Positions 1 through 9,577 of a stretch of 64,000 nt of DNA are shown here, one piece after another. Position 1 is the first letter of the stretch. The number at the start of each line of letters is the position of its first letter. Both the position numbers and the translations under genes were made by a program. The notes beneath the pieces were generated by a model. The model did no database searches. It saw only the letters and a program-made list of their open reading frames with translations, and had not been told where the DNA came from. Source of the stretch: Amphiplicatus sp046296195 (GTDB lineage: Bacteria; Pseudomonadota; Alphaproteobacteria; Caulobacterales; Parvularculaceae). The stretch is taken from the NCBI GenBank assembly GCA_046296195.1, contig JBKBLR010000002.1, positions 83,869-147,868 on the forward strand, written 5' to 3'.

Positions 1-756
1 CTGGCGCTCGGCGACGAGCTTGCGAAAACGCGGCGCGTCCTACTCATCGACCGGCCGGGCAGGGGCTATTCTTCCCGGCCTCATGACGGCTGGAAGCTCG
101 ACCGCCAGGCCGAGCTCATTCACGGCGCCGTCGAAGCGCTTGGCGTCCAACGGCCGATCGTCCTTGGACAGAGTTTCGGCGGCGCCGTCGCTCTCAGCTA
201 CGCTCTTCATTACCAGGACGAGATGTCGGGGCTCGTTCTCCTCGCCCCCGTCAGCCATGAATGGCCGGGCGGGGTCGCCTGGTACAACAGGCTGTCGGGT
301 TGGCCGGTCGCCGGCGTCCTTTTCCGGCGGCTCGTCATTCCGGTTTACGCGCCGCTCGCCGCGAAGGGGAGCGTGCTCAAATCCTTCGCGCCCGACGCCG
401 CGCCCGAGGGCTATTACGAGAATGCGGGTGTTTCGCTCCTTTTCCGCGCCAAGGACTTTCGCAGCAACGCTGAAGATCTTCGCAAGCTGAAGCCGCAGAT
501 CGTCGCCATGAGCGGGCGTTATGGCGAAATCCGGATTCCGGCGGCGGTGCTGACCGGCGACAGGGATCCGACCGTCAGCCCCAAAATCCATTCAGCCGCG
601 CTCGCGCGCGAAATCCCGGGCGTTTACGCCGAGGTGCTCGAGGGCGCCGGTCACGCGCTCCACCATTCCCGCACCGCCCGGATTCTCGCGGCGGTTGAGC
701 GCATTTCCGGCGCCGCCGCGGCGGAATCAGGCCGAAGCGCCGTTTCTGCGCGGTAA
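1..756 (+). CDS. Alpha/beta hydrolase (5' end outside window)
   Basis: The gene enters the window already in frame; no start is visible and it stops with TAA at 754-756. The translation shows an alpha/beta-hydrolase core: DRPGRGYS after the second strand, the nucleophile elbow GQSFGG (Ser near base 175), the acid in GDRDPTVSP (near base 565) and the catalytic His in GAGHALHH (near base 655). The whole Ser-Asp-His triad is therefore present in this C-terminal part. The substrate cannot be told; haloperoxidase-, esterase- and lactonase-like members all share this pattern. It is followed by a 66-base gap and a membrane-anchored DUF885 protein on the same strand. Confidence 0.85.
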   Translation: MALGDELAKTRRVLLIDRPGRGYSSRPHDGWKLDRQAELIHGAVEALGVQRPIVLGQSFGGAVALSYALHYQDEMSGLVLLAPVSHEWPGGVAWYNRLSGWPVAGVLFRRLVIPVYAPLAAKGSVLKSFAPDAAPEGYYENAGVSLLFRAKDFRSNAEDLRKLKPQIVAMSGRYGEIRIPAAVLTGDRDPTVSPKIHSAALAREIPGVYAEVLEGAGHALHHSRTARILAAVERISGAAAAESGRSAVSAR

Positions 757-822
757 GCCGCAGGTGACGCGGGGCGTCCACGCCGCTATCAACCGTCAGG
801 GCTTTCATCAGAGGGGCATGAA

Positions 823-2664
823 ATGCGTTTTGTGGGTCGGATTCTGGGCGGGCTGTTGCTGCTCGTCGTGCTTGCGCTCGCCGGCGCGTCGGTGTGGTTC
901 TGGTTCTATCCGGTCACCGTCACCAATTACGTCAACAAGTTTACGGCTGAATTCGCCTTCGAGACGCCGGAGCTCCTCACCGGGCTCGGGGTCATCGACA
1001 ACACGCCGCTCGATTTTCACAGCGGCAAGCTCGCCGACTACACGAAAGCCCAGGAAGAAAAGCAGCTCGCGCGCCTCAGGAAGAACCGCGAGGGCCTCAA
1101 CCGCTTCAACCCGGAAAAGCTAAAGAGCCAGGAGAGGCTGTCGTGGGAAATCGCGACCTGGTTCCTCGACGACATCATCGCGCAGGCCGAGTTCGATCAC
1201 AGCGGCTATCGCGTGAACCAGATTTCCGGGCCGATGGTGGACCTGCCGCAGTTCCTCACCGACACCCACGTCATCAAGAACGAAAAGAGCGTCAAGCGCT
1301 ACATATCGCGCCTCAATGAATTCGGCCGCGTCATCGGCGAGGTGAAGGCGCGGGTCGAGGAGGATCGCGCCGCGGGCGTGACGCCGCCCGACTTCGTCAT
1401 CGAGAAGTCGCTCGTCGGCATGCGCGCCTTCATCGAGGGCGGCGCGGAGAAGAACCCGCTCGTCACGACGCTTCCCGCAAAGCTCGACAAGATCGAAGGC
1501 CTGTCGGCGGAGCGGAAGGCGGCGTTGACGGCCGAAGCGACCAAAGCGGTCGCCGAAAAGGTCATTCCCGGCTATGAGGCGATGATCGCCCTGTTTGAGG
1601 ACATGGCGAAGACAGCGACGCATGACGCCGGCATCTGGCGCATTCCCGACGGCGACAGGATCTACGCCGCCGCGCTGCGGAACAATACGACGACCGACAT
1701 GACGGCCGACGAGATCCACGAGATCGGCCTCGCGGAGGTCGGGCGCATCGAGCGCGACATGACGGCGATCCTCGACGCGCAAGGCGTTCCCTCCGTCGAC
1801 GAGTCCGGCGCGCCGATCCCCTTCGCCAACCGCATCGCGCTCGTCTCGCAGCGCCCGGGCGAGATCTTCCCGAACGATGATGACGGCCGCAAGGCGATGA
1901 TCGACTATCTGACGCAGCTCAATGTCGACGTGATGAAGCTCGCCCCGAAATACTTCATCACCATCCCCCCGCAGCCGGTCGAAGTCGTGCGCGTGCCGGA
2001 ATATTCGCAGGATTCAGCGCCCGGCGGCTATTACAATCCGCCCGCGCTCGACGGGTCGCGTCCGGGGCGCTTCTACATCAACCTCAAGGACACCGCCGAC
2101 AATCCGCGCTGGACCTTGCCGACGCTCCTCTATCACGAGGCTGCGCCCGGCCATCATTTCCAGCTTTCCGCCTCGCAGCTCATCAAGGGCGTGCCGCTCC
2201 TCCGGAAAATTTCTCCGTTCACGGCCTATTCCGAAGGCTGGGCGCTCTATGCGGAAAAGGTCGCGGCGGAGGACATGGACCTCTATGCGAACGACCCGTT
2301 CGGCGATCTCGGGCGCCTGCAGGCGGAAATCTTCCGCGCCGTGCGCCTCGTCGTCGACACCGGCATGCACGCCAAGAAATGGTCGCGCGAACAGGCGATC
2401 GAGTACATGGTCGCCAAGACCGGCCAAACCGAGGCCGAGGTGACGCGCGAGATCGAGCGCTATGTGGTGTGGCCAGGCCAGGCGACCGCCTACAAGACCG
2501 GCCAGCTTGCGATCATCCGCCTCCGCCAGAAGGCCGAAGCCGAGCTCGGGGAGAAGTTCGACCTCAGGAAGTTCCACGAGGTCATCCTCGGCAACGGGGC
2601 GATGCCGCTCGGCATCCTCGAGGAGACGGTCGATCAATGGATCGCCAGTGAAAAGGCGGCCTGA
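823..2664 (+). CDS. DUF885 family membrane-anchored putative metallopeptidase
   Basis: A 613-residue protein with an N-terminal hydrophobic segment (about residues 5-28) that should anchor it in the inner membrane with the body outside the cytoplasm. The C-terminal half carries the DUF885 hallmark HEAAPGHH (about residues 442-449), a HExxxGH-like zinc site, followed by YSEGWALYAEK, whose Glu is the expected further metal ligand. The family is regarded as peptidase-like, but substrates are mostly unknown. The ATG at 823 is preceded by GAGGGG at 811-816. It stands alone between the hydrolase and secG. The fold assignment is firm from the motifs; the activity is inferred. Confidence 0.88.
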   Translation: MRFVGRILGGLLLLVVLALAGASVWFWFYPVTVTNYVNKFTAEFAFETPELLTGLGVIDNTPLDFHSGKLADYTKAQEEKQLARLRKNREGLNRFNPEKLKSQERLSWEIATWFLDDIIAQAEFDHSGYRVNQISGPMVDLPQFLTDTHVIKNEKSVKRYISRLNEFGRVIGEVKARVEEDRAAGVTPPDFVIEKSLVGMRAFIEGGAEKNPLVTTLPAKLDKIEGLSAERKAALTAEATKAVAEKVIPGYEAMIALFEDMAKTATHDAGIWRIPDGDRIYAAALRNNTTTDMTADEIHEIGLAEVGRIERDMTAILDAQGVPSVDESGAPIPFANRIALVSQRPGEIFPNDDDGRKAMIDYLTQLNVDVMKLAPKYFITIPPQPVEVVRVPEYSQDSAPGGYYNPPALDGSRPGRFYINLKDTADNPRWTLPTLLYHEAAPGHHFQLSASQLIKGVPLLRKISPFTAYSEGWALYAEKVAAEDMDLYANDPFGDLGRLQAEIFRAVRLVVDTGMHAKKWSREQAIEYMVAKTGQTEAEVTREIERYVVWPGQATAYKTGQLAIIRLRQKAEAELGEKFDLRKFHEVILGNGAMPLGILEETVDQWIASEKAA

Positions 2665-2777
2665 CGGGCCGGGCGGCGCTGTGATTTGACCCGTCCGGCG
2701 GCGGGGAGTAGACAGCGCCCCTTCCAATTTCCGGGCGGGCCGCCATTTCGGCGGCGCGCCCTTACCGGACAGGCTTC

Positions 2778-3251
2778 ATGCACGCGGTTCTCCTCACCGT
2801 TCACGGACTGATCGTCCTTGCGCTCATTGTCATCGTCCTCCTCCAGCGTTCCGAAGGCGGCGCGCTCGGCATGGGCGGCGGCGGGGGCGGCTTCATGACG
2901 AGCCGCGGGGCGGCGAACGTCCTCACCCGCACCACCTCGGTGCTGGCGGCGCTTTTTTTCGCCACCTCGATCGCCCTCGCGCTGACGGCGAAATCCGGCG
3001 AACGCGACACCGACATCGTCGAGGAACTGACCGGCGAGCGCGTCGTCGATCCGACGAAACCCCTGACGACCGATGATCTCCTCAACACCCTCGGCTCGGG
3101 CGCCGCGCCCTCGACGCCGGCGCCGGCGGCTGCGCCGGCGCTCGAAGCGACGCCGATCGTCCCTGATTCGGCGCCGGCGACCGAAACGCCTGCCGCCGGT
3201 GCGCCGGACGCCAGCGCGGACGAACCCGAGACACCGTCTCAGCCGAACTGA
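2778..3251 (+). CDS. secG: Preprotein translocase subunit SecG
   Basis: A 157-residue protein with the SecG layout: a first transmembrane helix (residues 3-20), the conserved LLQRSEGGALGMGGG glycine-rich cytoplasmic loop, a second helix (about 55-72), then a long Pro/Ala/Glu-rich tail. SecG is the small stabilising subunit of the SecYEG channel and flips topology during SecA-driven export. The low-complexity tail after about residue 105 makes it longer than the roughly 110-residue E. coli protein, as is common in alphaproteobacteria. It lies upstream of pyrG with a 128-base gap; secG-pyrG adjacency is frequent in this class. Confidence 0.95.
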   Translation: MHAVLLTVHGLIVLALIVIVLLQRSEGGALGMGGGGGGFMTSRGAANVLTRTTSVLAALFFATSIALALTAKSGERDTDIVEELTGERVVDPTKPLTTDDLLNTLGSGAAPSTPAPAAAPALEATPIVPDSAPATETPAAGAPDASADEPETPSQPN

Positions 3252-3379
3252 TGAACCCTTTGATCCGGCGAGGAAAATCCTTCGCTGGCTGATGTGACGC
3301 CGAGGCGCGGTTTGATGACCTGGCGGTCCGCTTCCTTTTTCTTTTGCCCTTCGCGCCGCGCGCGGTAAGACGGACTTCC

Positions 3380-5005
3380 ATGGCGCGGTATATCTTCATC
3401 ACCGGCGGCGTGGTTTCCTCTCTCGGAAAAGGCGTTGCGGCGGCGGCTCTCGGGGCGCTTCTTCAGGCGCGCGGCTATGCCGTGCGGCTCCGGAAACTCG
3501 ACCCCTATCTCAACGTCGATCCGGGCACGATGTCGCCCTACCAGCACGGCGAGGTCTTCGTCACCGATGACGGGGCGGAGACCGACCTCGACCTCGGCCA
3601 TTACGAGCGCTTCACCGGCGTCTCGGCGTCGAAGGCCGACAACGTCACCACGGGACGGATCTATTCGACGATCATCGAACGCGAACGCCGCGGCGATTAT
3701 CTCGGCGCGACGGTCCAGGTGATCCCGCATGTGACCGACGCCATCAAGGCGTTCATCACCGCGCCGGCCCCGGGGGCCGACTTCGTCATCTGCGAGATCG
3801 GCGGCACGGTCGGCGACATCGAAGGCCTGCCCTTCTTCGAGGCGATCCGCCAGCTCGGCAATGAGCTGCCGCGCGGGGACGCGGTCTACGTCCATCTCAC
3901 GCTGATGCCCTACATCCCCTCGGCGGGCGAGCTGAAGACCAAGCCGACGCAGCATTCGGTGAAGGAGCTGCGCGAGATCGGCATCCAGCCCGACGTGCTC
4001 CTCGTGCGCGCCGACCGCCCGATCCCGGAGGGCGAGCGCAAGAAGATCGCGCTCTTCTGCAATGTGCGCGCCTCGGCGGTGGTGCAGGCGCTCGACTGCC
4101 GCACCATCTACGAAGTGCCGCTCGCCTATCACGCCGAGCGCTTCGACGACGAGGTGCTGACGGCGTTCGGAATAACGGCGCCGCCGCCCGATCTTTCCCG
4201 CTGGACCGAGATCGTCACCCGCATCACGCGCCCCGACGGCGAGACGCGCATCGCCGTCGTCGGCAAGTACACGGTGCTCAAGGACGCCTACAAATCGCTG
4301 ATCGAGGCGATCGCGCATGGCGGCATCGCCAACAATGTGCGCGTCGAGATCGACTGGATCGACTCGGCGCTTTTCGACGATCCTGACGCCGCGATGTCGG
4401 CGCTCGCGGACGTCCACGGCATTCTCGTTCCGGGCGGCTTCGGCGAGCGCGGCGCGGAGGGAAAGATCCGCGTCGCCGGCTTCGCGCGGGAGCGGCGAAT
4501 CCCTTTTTTCGGCATTTGCTACGGCATGCAGATGGCGGTCATCGAGGCGGCGCGCTCGCTCCTTGGCGAGACGACGGCGACGTCTTCCGAATTCGGGCAA
4601 GGAAAGCCGGTCGTCGGGCTGATGACCGAATGGCGGCGCGGCAACGAGACGGAACGGCGCGGCGTGGCGGGCGATCTCGGCGGCACCATGCGGCTCGGCG
4701 CCTATCCGGCGATCCTGAAGCCCGGGAGCCGCGTCGCCGAGATCTACGGCGCGCTCGAAATCTCCGAGCGGCACCGGCACCGTTATGAAGTCGACATGGC
4801 TTGGGCGGAACGCCTTGAAAAGGCGGGCGTCGTGTTCTCAGGCGTCTCGCCGGACGGCGCGCTCCCGGAGATCATGGAGATCCCTGACCATCCCTGGTTC
4901 ATCGGCGTGCAATATCATCCTGAGCTGAAGTCGCGCCCGTTCGATCCCCATCCCCTGTTTGCATCCTTCATCGGCGCAGCGGTGGCGCGCTCGCGGCTCG
5001 TTTGA
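3380..5005 (+). CDS. pyrG: CTP synthase (glutamine-hydrolysing)
   Basis: A 541-residue CTP synthase, which amidates UTP to CTP using ATP and glutamine. The N-terminal synthetase domain starts MARYIFITGGVVSSLGKG, including the P-loop SLGKG, and contains the conserved DPYLNVDPGTMSPYQHGEV. The C-terminal class-I glutaminase domain has the nucleophile in GICYGMQ (about residue 378) and the His-Glu pair in VQYHPE near the end. The ATG at 3380 is chosen over the in-frame upstream codon at 3344 because the family always begins a few residues before the FITGGVVS strand. It is not clearly co-transcribed with the next gene, which lies 192 bases away. Confidence 0.97.
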   Translation: MARYIFITGGVVSSLGKGVAAAALGALLQARGYAVRLRKLDPYLNVDPGTMSPYQHGEVFVTDDGAETDLDLGHYERFTGVSASKADNVTTGRIYSTIIERERRGDYLGATVQVIPHVTDAIKAFITAPAPGADFVICEIGGTVGDIEGLPFFEAIRQLGNELPRGDAVYVHLTLMPYIPSAGELKTKPTQHSVKELREIGIQPDVLLVRADRPIPEGERKKIALFCNVRASAVVQALDCRTIYEVPLAYHAERFDDEVLTAFGITAPPPDLSRWTEIVTRITRPDGETRIAVVGKYTVLKDAYKSLIEAIAHGGIANNVRVEIDWIDSALFDDPDAAMSALADVHGILVPGGFGERGAEGKIRVAGFARERRIPFFGICYGMQMAVIEAARSLLGETTATSSEFGQGKPVVGLMTEWRRGNETERRGVAGDLGGTMRLGAYPAILKPGSRVAEIYGALEISERHRHRYEVDMAWAERLEKAGVVFSGVSPDGALPEIMEIPDHPWFIGVQYHPELKSRPFDPHPLFASFIGAAVARSRLV

Positions 5006-5085
5006 AGAGAATCATCTGTACACGGAGTGTTCCCTTGTCGGAGGCGCCGCGCCCGCCGGATTCCCGCGTCGCGCGAAAAGCGCCG

Positions 5086-5093
5086 TTAACCAT
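5086..5093 (+). promoter_or_regulatory. CtrA half-site-like TTAACCAT
   Basis: The octamer TTAACCAT lies in the 192-base gap 105 bases upstream of the DUF2793 gene. It matches the 8-base half-site reported for the cell-cycle regulator CtrA in Caulobacter. AT-only stretches are rare in this GC-rich sequence, but a single half-site is weak evidence, and no clear -35/-10 pair accompanies it. Confidence 0.3.
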
Positions 5094-5197
5094 CTAAGTC
5101 GATGATCCGTATAGGAAACAAAAATCCGTCCCACCCCCTTGGCGCCCGCTTATGATGCCGGCTCGCGGTTTTGTTGCGTATGAAAGGACCAGCCAGC

Positions 5198-6430
5198 ATG
5201 CAGATCTCGCCCCGCCTCGGCCTTGCTTATGTCCAGCCCCAGCAGGCGCAAAAGCACGTCACCGTCAATGAGAGCTTTCGCCGGCTCGACGCGCTCGCCC
5301 AGCTCGTCGTGACATCGGCGAGCCTTACGGCCGAACCGGCCGCGCCCGCCGAGGGCGAGGCCTATATCTTGCCCGCAAATCCGTCAGGCCCGGCCTGGGC
5401 GGGTTTCGCCGCGGGCGCGATCGCCGTCTTTCAGGACGGGGCCTGGACCGACATTGCGCCGGAAACGGGCTGGCGCGCGTGGGTCGTCGACGCCGCGCAG
5501 ACTCTCGTCTTCGCGGGCGGCGGCTGGACGCCGCCGCAGCGCGTCGGCGTGAATACGACCGCTGATGCGACGAACCGTCTTGCAGTGAAGTCGGACGCCG
5601 TCCTCTTCAGCCATGACGACGTGACGCCGGGCTCGGGCGATGCGCGCGTCAAGGTGAACAAGGCCTCGGCGGGCGCCGTCGCCTCGCACCTCTTTCAGAC
5701 CGGCTTTTCGGGACGCGCGGAGTTCGGCCTTACGGGCGATGATCATTTTCACATCAAGGTCTCGCTTGACGGCTCAAACTGGAAGGAGGCGCTCGTCATC
5801 TCGAATGACACCGGCTTCATCGGCGTCAACGGCGCGAGCCCCGCGCTGCCCCTCTGCCTTTCATCGGCGGGCGTCGCCGCCGGATCGGGCCCGCTGATGA
5901 TCGAGGGGCAGGGGAACGCAGAGCGCATCACCATCCATTCGGTCGGCGCGAATGCGACCCCGCAGTTCCAGGGGCGCGCCGCCACCGGCACGCTTGCTGC
6001 GCCCGCAGCGACGAGCTCAGGCATGCGCCTCTTCGGCCTTGGCGGCAGCGGCCATGACGGATCGGCCTTCGTGACCAGCATGGCGGCATTGATCGAGATG
6101 AACGCCGACGCCGCATGGACGGCGACGTCCCACCCGACCCGCATCTCCTTCAAGACGACGCCGTCCGGATCCGTCGCCAACGCCGGCGGCACGGAGCGCA
6201 TGCGCATCACCTCCGCCGGCAATGTCGGCATCGGCCTTACGGCGCCGGCAGTGAAGCTCGACGTCGACGGGCCGGTGCGCGTCAGGAGTTACGCGAAGGC
6301 GGCGCTCCCCGCGGCTTCGGCGGGGGCAGGGCAAATCATCTATGTGCCGGACGAGGCGGGCGGGGCGGTGCTCGCCTATTCGGACGGGACCAGCTGGCGG
6401 CGCACAACCGACAGGGCGGTCGTCAGCTAG
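5198..6430 (+). CDS. DUF2793 domain protein with tail-fibre-like C-terminus
   Basis: A 410-residue protein. Residues 1-110 fit DUF2793, a domain typical of alphaproteobacterial phage-tail and surface proteins: LGLAYVQPQQAQKHVTVNE near the start, then paired small beta motifs with EGEAYILP and WTDIAPETGWRAWV. The remainder is Gly/Ala/Thr-rich and ends like a phage tail fibre (VKLDVDGPV, then GQIIYVPDEAGGAVLAYSDG, then WRRT). No signal peptide and no RTX nonapeptide repeats are visible. The ATG at 5198 is preferred over codons at 5171 and 5180 because GAAAGGA (5182-5188) is well spaced for it. It directly precedes a type I secretion transporter, so it may be that system's substrate; this is inference. 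Confidence 0.8.
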   Translation: MQISPRLGLAYVQPQQAQKHVTVNESFRRLDALAQLVVTSASLTAEPAAPAEGEAYILPANPSGPAWAGFAAGAIAVFQDGAWTDIAPETGWRAWVVDAAQTLVFAGGGWTPPQRVGVNTTADATNRLAVKSDAVLFSHDDVTPGSGDARVKVNKASAGAVASHLFQTGFSGRAEFGLTGDDHFHIKVSLDGSNWKEALVISNDTGFIGVNGASPALPLCLSSAGVAAGSGPLMIEGQGNAERITIHSVGANATPQFQGRAATGTLAAPAATSSGMRLFGLGGSGHDGSAFVTSMAALIEMNADAAWTATSHPTRISFKTTPSGSVANAGGTERMRITSAGNVGIGLTAPAVKLDVDGPVRVRSYAKAALPAASAGAGQIIYVPDEAGGAVLAYSDGTSWRRTTDRAVVS

Positions 6431-6534
6431 GCGATGGCGAGCCGGGATGGTCCGGCGCCGATCATGTTAGTATGGATCGGCTGCCGCGAGGGCAGAAGAC
6501 GGTGAAGGACGTGATCGCCAGAGGCGAAGCGATA

Positions 6535-8289
6535 ATGCCGGAGGAAGCGCGCGCCGCCATCGCGGCGGCGCAGCCGCTTCTGGTGCGCGCCGCCTGGTTC
6601 TCGCTCGGCGTCAATCTCCTCGTGCTGACGGGGCCCGTCTACATGCTGCAGCTCTATGACCGCGTGCTCGCAAGCCGCAGCGTGGCGACGCTTGCCGTGC
6701 TGACGCTGCTCGTGATCGGGCTCTTCATCGCCTACGGCGTCCTTGATTTCGCGCGCACCGCGCTCGTCGCGCGCGCGGCGGCGCGCTTTGACGCTGCGCT
6801 GTCCCCGCGCGCCTTCGCCGCCGCGGTCGACGCCGCGCGCATTTCGACGGCGAAGGCGGGCGAAACGCCGGTCCGCGACCTCAGGACCTTGCGCCAGACG
6901 CTTGGCGGCGGGGCCCTGCTCGCCTTTTTCGACGCGCCGTTCACGCCGGTGTTCCTGCTCCTCATTTTCCTCATGCACTGGGCGCTCGGCCTCGTCGCGC
7001 TCCTTGGCGCGGCGGCGCTCGTCGCGCTCGCCGTTCTCAACGAACGCCAGTCGCGCAAGGGCCTTGCGGCCGCGCTCGAGGCGCAAACAGCGAGCGATGC
7101 GGCGATGACCGGCATCCTCAGGAACGCCGCCGCCGCCGACGCCATGGGCATGCGCGGCGCGCTCCATCGCCTCTGGGCGAGGCACGCAATGAACGCCGCG
7201 ACGGCCGGCGCTGAGGCCGGCGACCGCATCAACGCCTATGCGGCGGCGACGAAATCGACGCGGCTTCTCTTGCAGTCGCTGATCCTCGGCGCCGGCGCGC
7301 TGCTCGCCGTCTTCGGCGAGGTGACGCCGGGCGTCATGATCGCCGCCTCGATCATCGCCGGGCGCGCGCTCGCCCCGGTCGAAAGCGCCGTCGGGCAATG
7401 GCGCCCCTTCGGAACCGCGATCGCAGCCTGGCGGCGACTGAAATCCTTCCTTGAAACCGCGCCGAAGGGGACAGCGAAGATCACGCCGCCGGCCCCTTCA
7501 GGCCATTTGCGGCTCGAGCGCGTCTATTGCCAGCCGGCAGGCGCGAAGAAGCCGGTTCTGAAGGGCGTCAGCGTCGAGGCGCTGCCGGGCGAGGCGCTCG
7601 GGATCATCGGCCCTTCGGGCGCCGGGAAGTCGACGCTCGCGCGCGCGATGGTCGGCGTCGAGCGAGTCGTTTCCGGCGAGGCGCGTCTCGACGGCGCCGA
7701 CCTTCTTTCCTGGAATCGCGAAGAGGTCGGGCGCCATATCGGCTACCTGCCGCAGGAATCGGAACTCTTCGAAGGCTCGATCGCTGACAATATCGCCCGC
7801 TTCCGCGCCGACCGGACCGATGACGCCGTGATCAAGGCGGCGACGGCCGCCGGCGCGATGCAAATGATCCTGGCGCTTCCTGACGGCTTTGAAACCGATA
7901 TCGGCGAACGCGGCGCGCGCCTGTCGGTCGGCCAGCGCCAGCGCATCGGCCTTGCGCGCGCGCTTTACGGCGACCCGGCGCTCGTCGTGCTCGACGAGCC
8001 GAACTCCAATCTCGACGCCGAGGGCGAGGCGGCGCTGTCGAATGCAATCCTGGCGCTGAAGGAACGGCGGGCGACGGTCGTCGTCGTCGCGCACCGGCCG
8101 AGCGCGATCACCCATGTCGACAAGCTCTTGATGCTCGTCGACGGCGAGGTGCGCGCTTTCGGCCCGCGTGACGAGGTGCTGAACAAGATCGCGCCGGGCC
8201 GCGTCGCCGCGATCGGCGGCGCGCGCAAGCCCTCGGAAACGGAAGCCCATGCTCAATCCAGCCGAACTCCCGACCGCGCCGGCGGATGA
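6535..8289 (+). CDS. Type I secretion system permease/ATPase (PrtD-like ABC transporter)
   Basis: A 584-residue half-transporter: six predicted membrane helices in roughly residues 20-310 (QPLLVRAAWFSLGVNLLVLTG begins the first) and a C-terminal ABC domain with Walker A GPSGAGKST, Q-loop YLPQESELFEG, signature LSVGQRQRIGLARA, Walker B ALVVLDEP and the H-loop in VVAHRPS. This is the PrtD/HlyB-type inner-membrane engine that pairs with an HlyD-type adaptor and a TolC-type channel. There is no N-terminal C39 peptidase. The ATG at 6535 has AGAGGCGA upstream; an earlier in-frame ATG at 6472 would give 605 residues but has no visible ribosome site. The next gene overlaps its end by 41 bases. Confidence 0.9.
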   Translation: MPEEARAAIAAAQPLLVRAAWFSLGVNLLVLTGPVYMLQLYDRVLASRSVATLAVLTLLVIGLFIAYGVLDFARTALVARAAARFDAALSPRAFAAAVDAARISTAKAGETPVRDLRTLRQTLGGGALLAFFDAPFTPVFLLLIFLMHWALGLVALLGAAALVALAVLNERQSRKGLAAALEAQTASDAAMTGILRNAAAADAMGMRGALHRLWARHAMNAATAGAEAGDRINAYAAATKSTRLLLQSLILGAGALLAVFGEVTPGVMIAASIIAGRALAPVESAVGQWRPFGTAIAAWRRLKSFLETAPKGTAKITPPAPSGHLRLERVYCQPAGAKKPVLKGVSVEALPGEALGIIGPSGAGKSTLARAMVGVERVVSGEARLDGADLLSWNREEVGRHIGYLPQESELFEGSIADNIARFRADRTDDAVIKAATAAGAMQMILALPDGFETDIGERGARLSVGQRQRIGLARALYGDPALVVLDEPNSNLDAEGEAALSNAILALKERRATVVVVAHRPSAITHVDKLLMLVDGEVRAFGPRDEVLNKIAPGRVAAIGGARKPSETEAHAQSSRTPDRAGG

Positions 8290-9577
8290 CGCGGGCCGGT
8301 TCAGCCGGCTCGGAACGCTGACGATCGCCGCCGTTTTCGGCGGGCTCCTCCTGTGGTCGGTCCTCGCGCCGGTCAGCAGCGCGGTGATCGCGCCCGGCCG
8401 GGTCAGCGTCGAGACGAACCGCAAGGCGATCCAGCACCTCGAAGGCGGCGTCATCGCCGATATTCTCGTCCGGGAAGGCGAGACGGTGTCGGCGGGCGAC
8501 GTGCTCATCCGCCTCGATCAGACTGTGCCGAAAGCGAACGCCGCGCTGCTCACCGAGCAGCTCGCCGAACGCATCGCGCGTCAGGCGCGCCTGCTCGCCG
8601 AGCGCGACGGCCTCTCGGAAATTCCGGCCGACAGCCGCGCCTTCGCGCTCGCGCCCGAAGGTCTCGATTACGCAACGCAGCTCGACGGTCAGCGGCGCCT
8701 GCTCGCCGCGCGCGAGGAAACGAAGAAGACGATCATCGCGCTCCTTGAAGAGCGCATCGTGCAGTCGAGAACGCGCATCGACGGCGCCGGAACGCAGATC
8801 CGGTCGCTGAAAGCGCAAGGAAAGCTCATCGCCGACGAGCTCGACGGGGTCAAACGCCTGCACGCGGAAGGCTTTGCGCCGCTGACGCGCGTGCGCGAAC
8901 TCGAGCGTGAGAAGGAAGCGATCGCCGGCCGTCAGGGCGCGCTCGTCGCACAGGTCGCCGAACTCGAAAGCGTCATTTCGGAAGCAAGGCTCGAAATCGA
9001 GCGCGTCCGGCAGAAATCGCGCGAGGACGCGACCAAGGAGGCGGAAGAAGTCGAGGTCGAGATCGCCGGCCTCATCGAACGGCGCACCACGGCGCTCGAT
9101 GCGCTCGCCCGCACCGAGATCCGCGCGCCCGAGGACGGCGTCGTGCTCGGGCTCGCCGTTCACACCAAGGGCGGGGTGATCGCGCCCGGCGCCGCCGTCA
9201 TGGAGATCGTGCCGAAAGCGAGCGCGGGGCTTCTCATCGCCGCCGAGATCGCGCCGCGCGATGTCGACAAGGTTCAGGCGGGGCAGGCGGCGGTGCTGCG
9301 GTTCAGCGCCTTCAACGCGCGCACGACGCCCGAGGCGACCGGCGTCGTCCGTCAGGTTTCGGCCGACAGCTTCGTCGACAAGGCGACGGGGCGGCCCTAT
9401 TTTCTCGTCCTCATCGACCTGCCGGCGAGCGACGAACTCGACCGCGCGCTCAAGGACCAGACGCTCGTTCCCGGCATGCCCGTCGAAGCCTTCATCCGGA
9501 CCGGCGCGCGCCCGGCGATCAGCTATCTCCTGAAGCCGCTGACCGACGCGCTCTCGCGCTCGATGCGCGAGGAATGA
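8249..9577 (+). CDS. HlyD family type I secretion periplasmic adaptor subunit
   Basis: A 442-residue membrane-fusion protein. It has one N-terminal transmembrane helix (about residues 22-40), the lipoyl half-motif GRVSVETNRKAIQHLEGGVI followed by VREGETVSAGDVLIRLD, long helical coiled coil from about residue 90 to 270, and a C-terminal beta-barrel ending PGMPVEAFIRTGARPAISYLLKPL, a typical PrtE/HlyD tail. It bridges the ABC transporter to an outer-membrane TolC-like protein, which is not encoded in this window. The start lies inside the transporter gene and its stop overlaps the start of the next gene (ATGA), so translational coupling is likely. Confidence 0.93.
   Translation: MLNPAELPTAPADDAGRFSRLGTLTIAAVFGGLLLWSVLAPVSSAVIAPGRVSVETNRKAIQHLEGGVIADILVREGETVSAGDVLIRLDQTVPKANAALLTEQLAERIARQARLLAERDGLSEIPADSRAFALAPEGLDYATQLDGQRRLLAAREETKKTIIALLEERIVQSRTRIDGAGTQIRSLKAQGKLIADELDGVKRLHAEGFAPLTRVRELEREKEAIAGRQGALVAQVAELESVISEARLEIERVRQKSREDATKEAEEVEVEIAGLIERRTTALDALARTEIRAPEDGVVLGLAVHTKGGVIAPGAAVMEIVPKASAGLLIAAEIAPRDVDKVQAGQAAVLRFSAFNARTTPEATGVVRQVSADSFVDKATGRPYFLVLIDLPASDELDRALKDQTLVPGMPVEAFIRTGARPAISYLLKPLTDALSRSMREE

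Noticed and set aside
3239..4780. A 513-codon open frame on the minus strand opposite pyrG, and similar long antisense frames at 25874-27931, 49011-50912, 50913-52475 and 55858-57678
   Set aside because: Each lies exactly opposite a well-conserved gene and translates to Arg/Ala/Asp-rich sequence with no domains. High GC content leaves such frames open by chance.
5198..6430. RTX-type secretion signal repeats in the candidate type I substrate
   Set aside because: No GGxGxDxxx nonapeptides are present, so the substrate role rests only on gene neighbourhood.
6115..6534. Longer version of the type I ABC transporter starting inside the DUF2793 gene
   Set aside because: The extra N-terminal residues read through the DUF2793 coding region in another frame and show no conserved sequence. 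Starts at 6535 or 6472 fit the family length.
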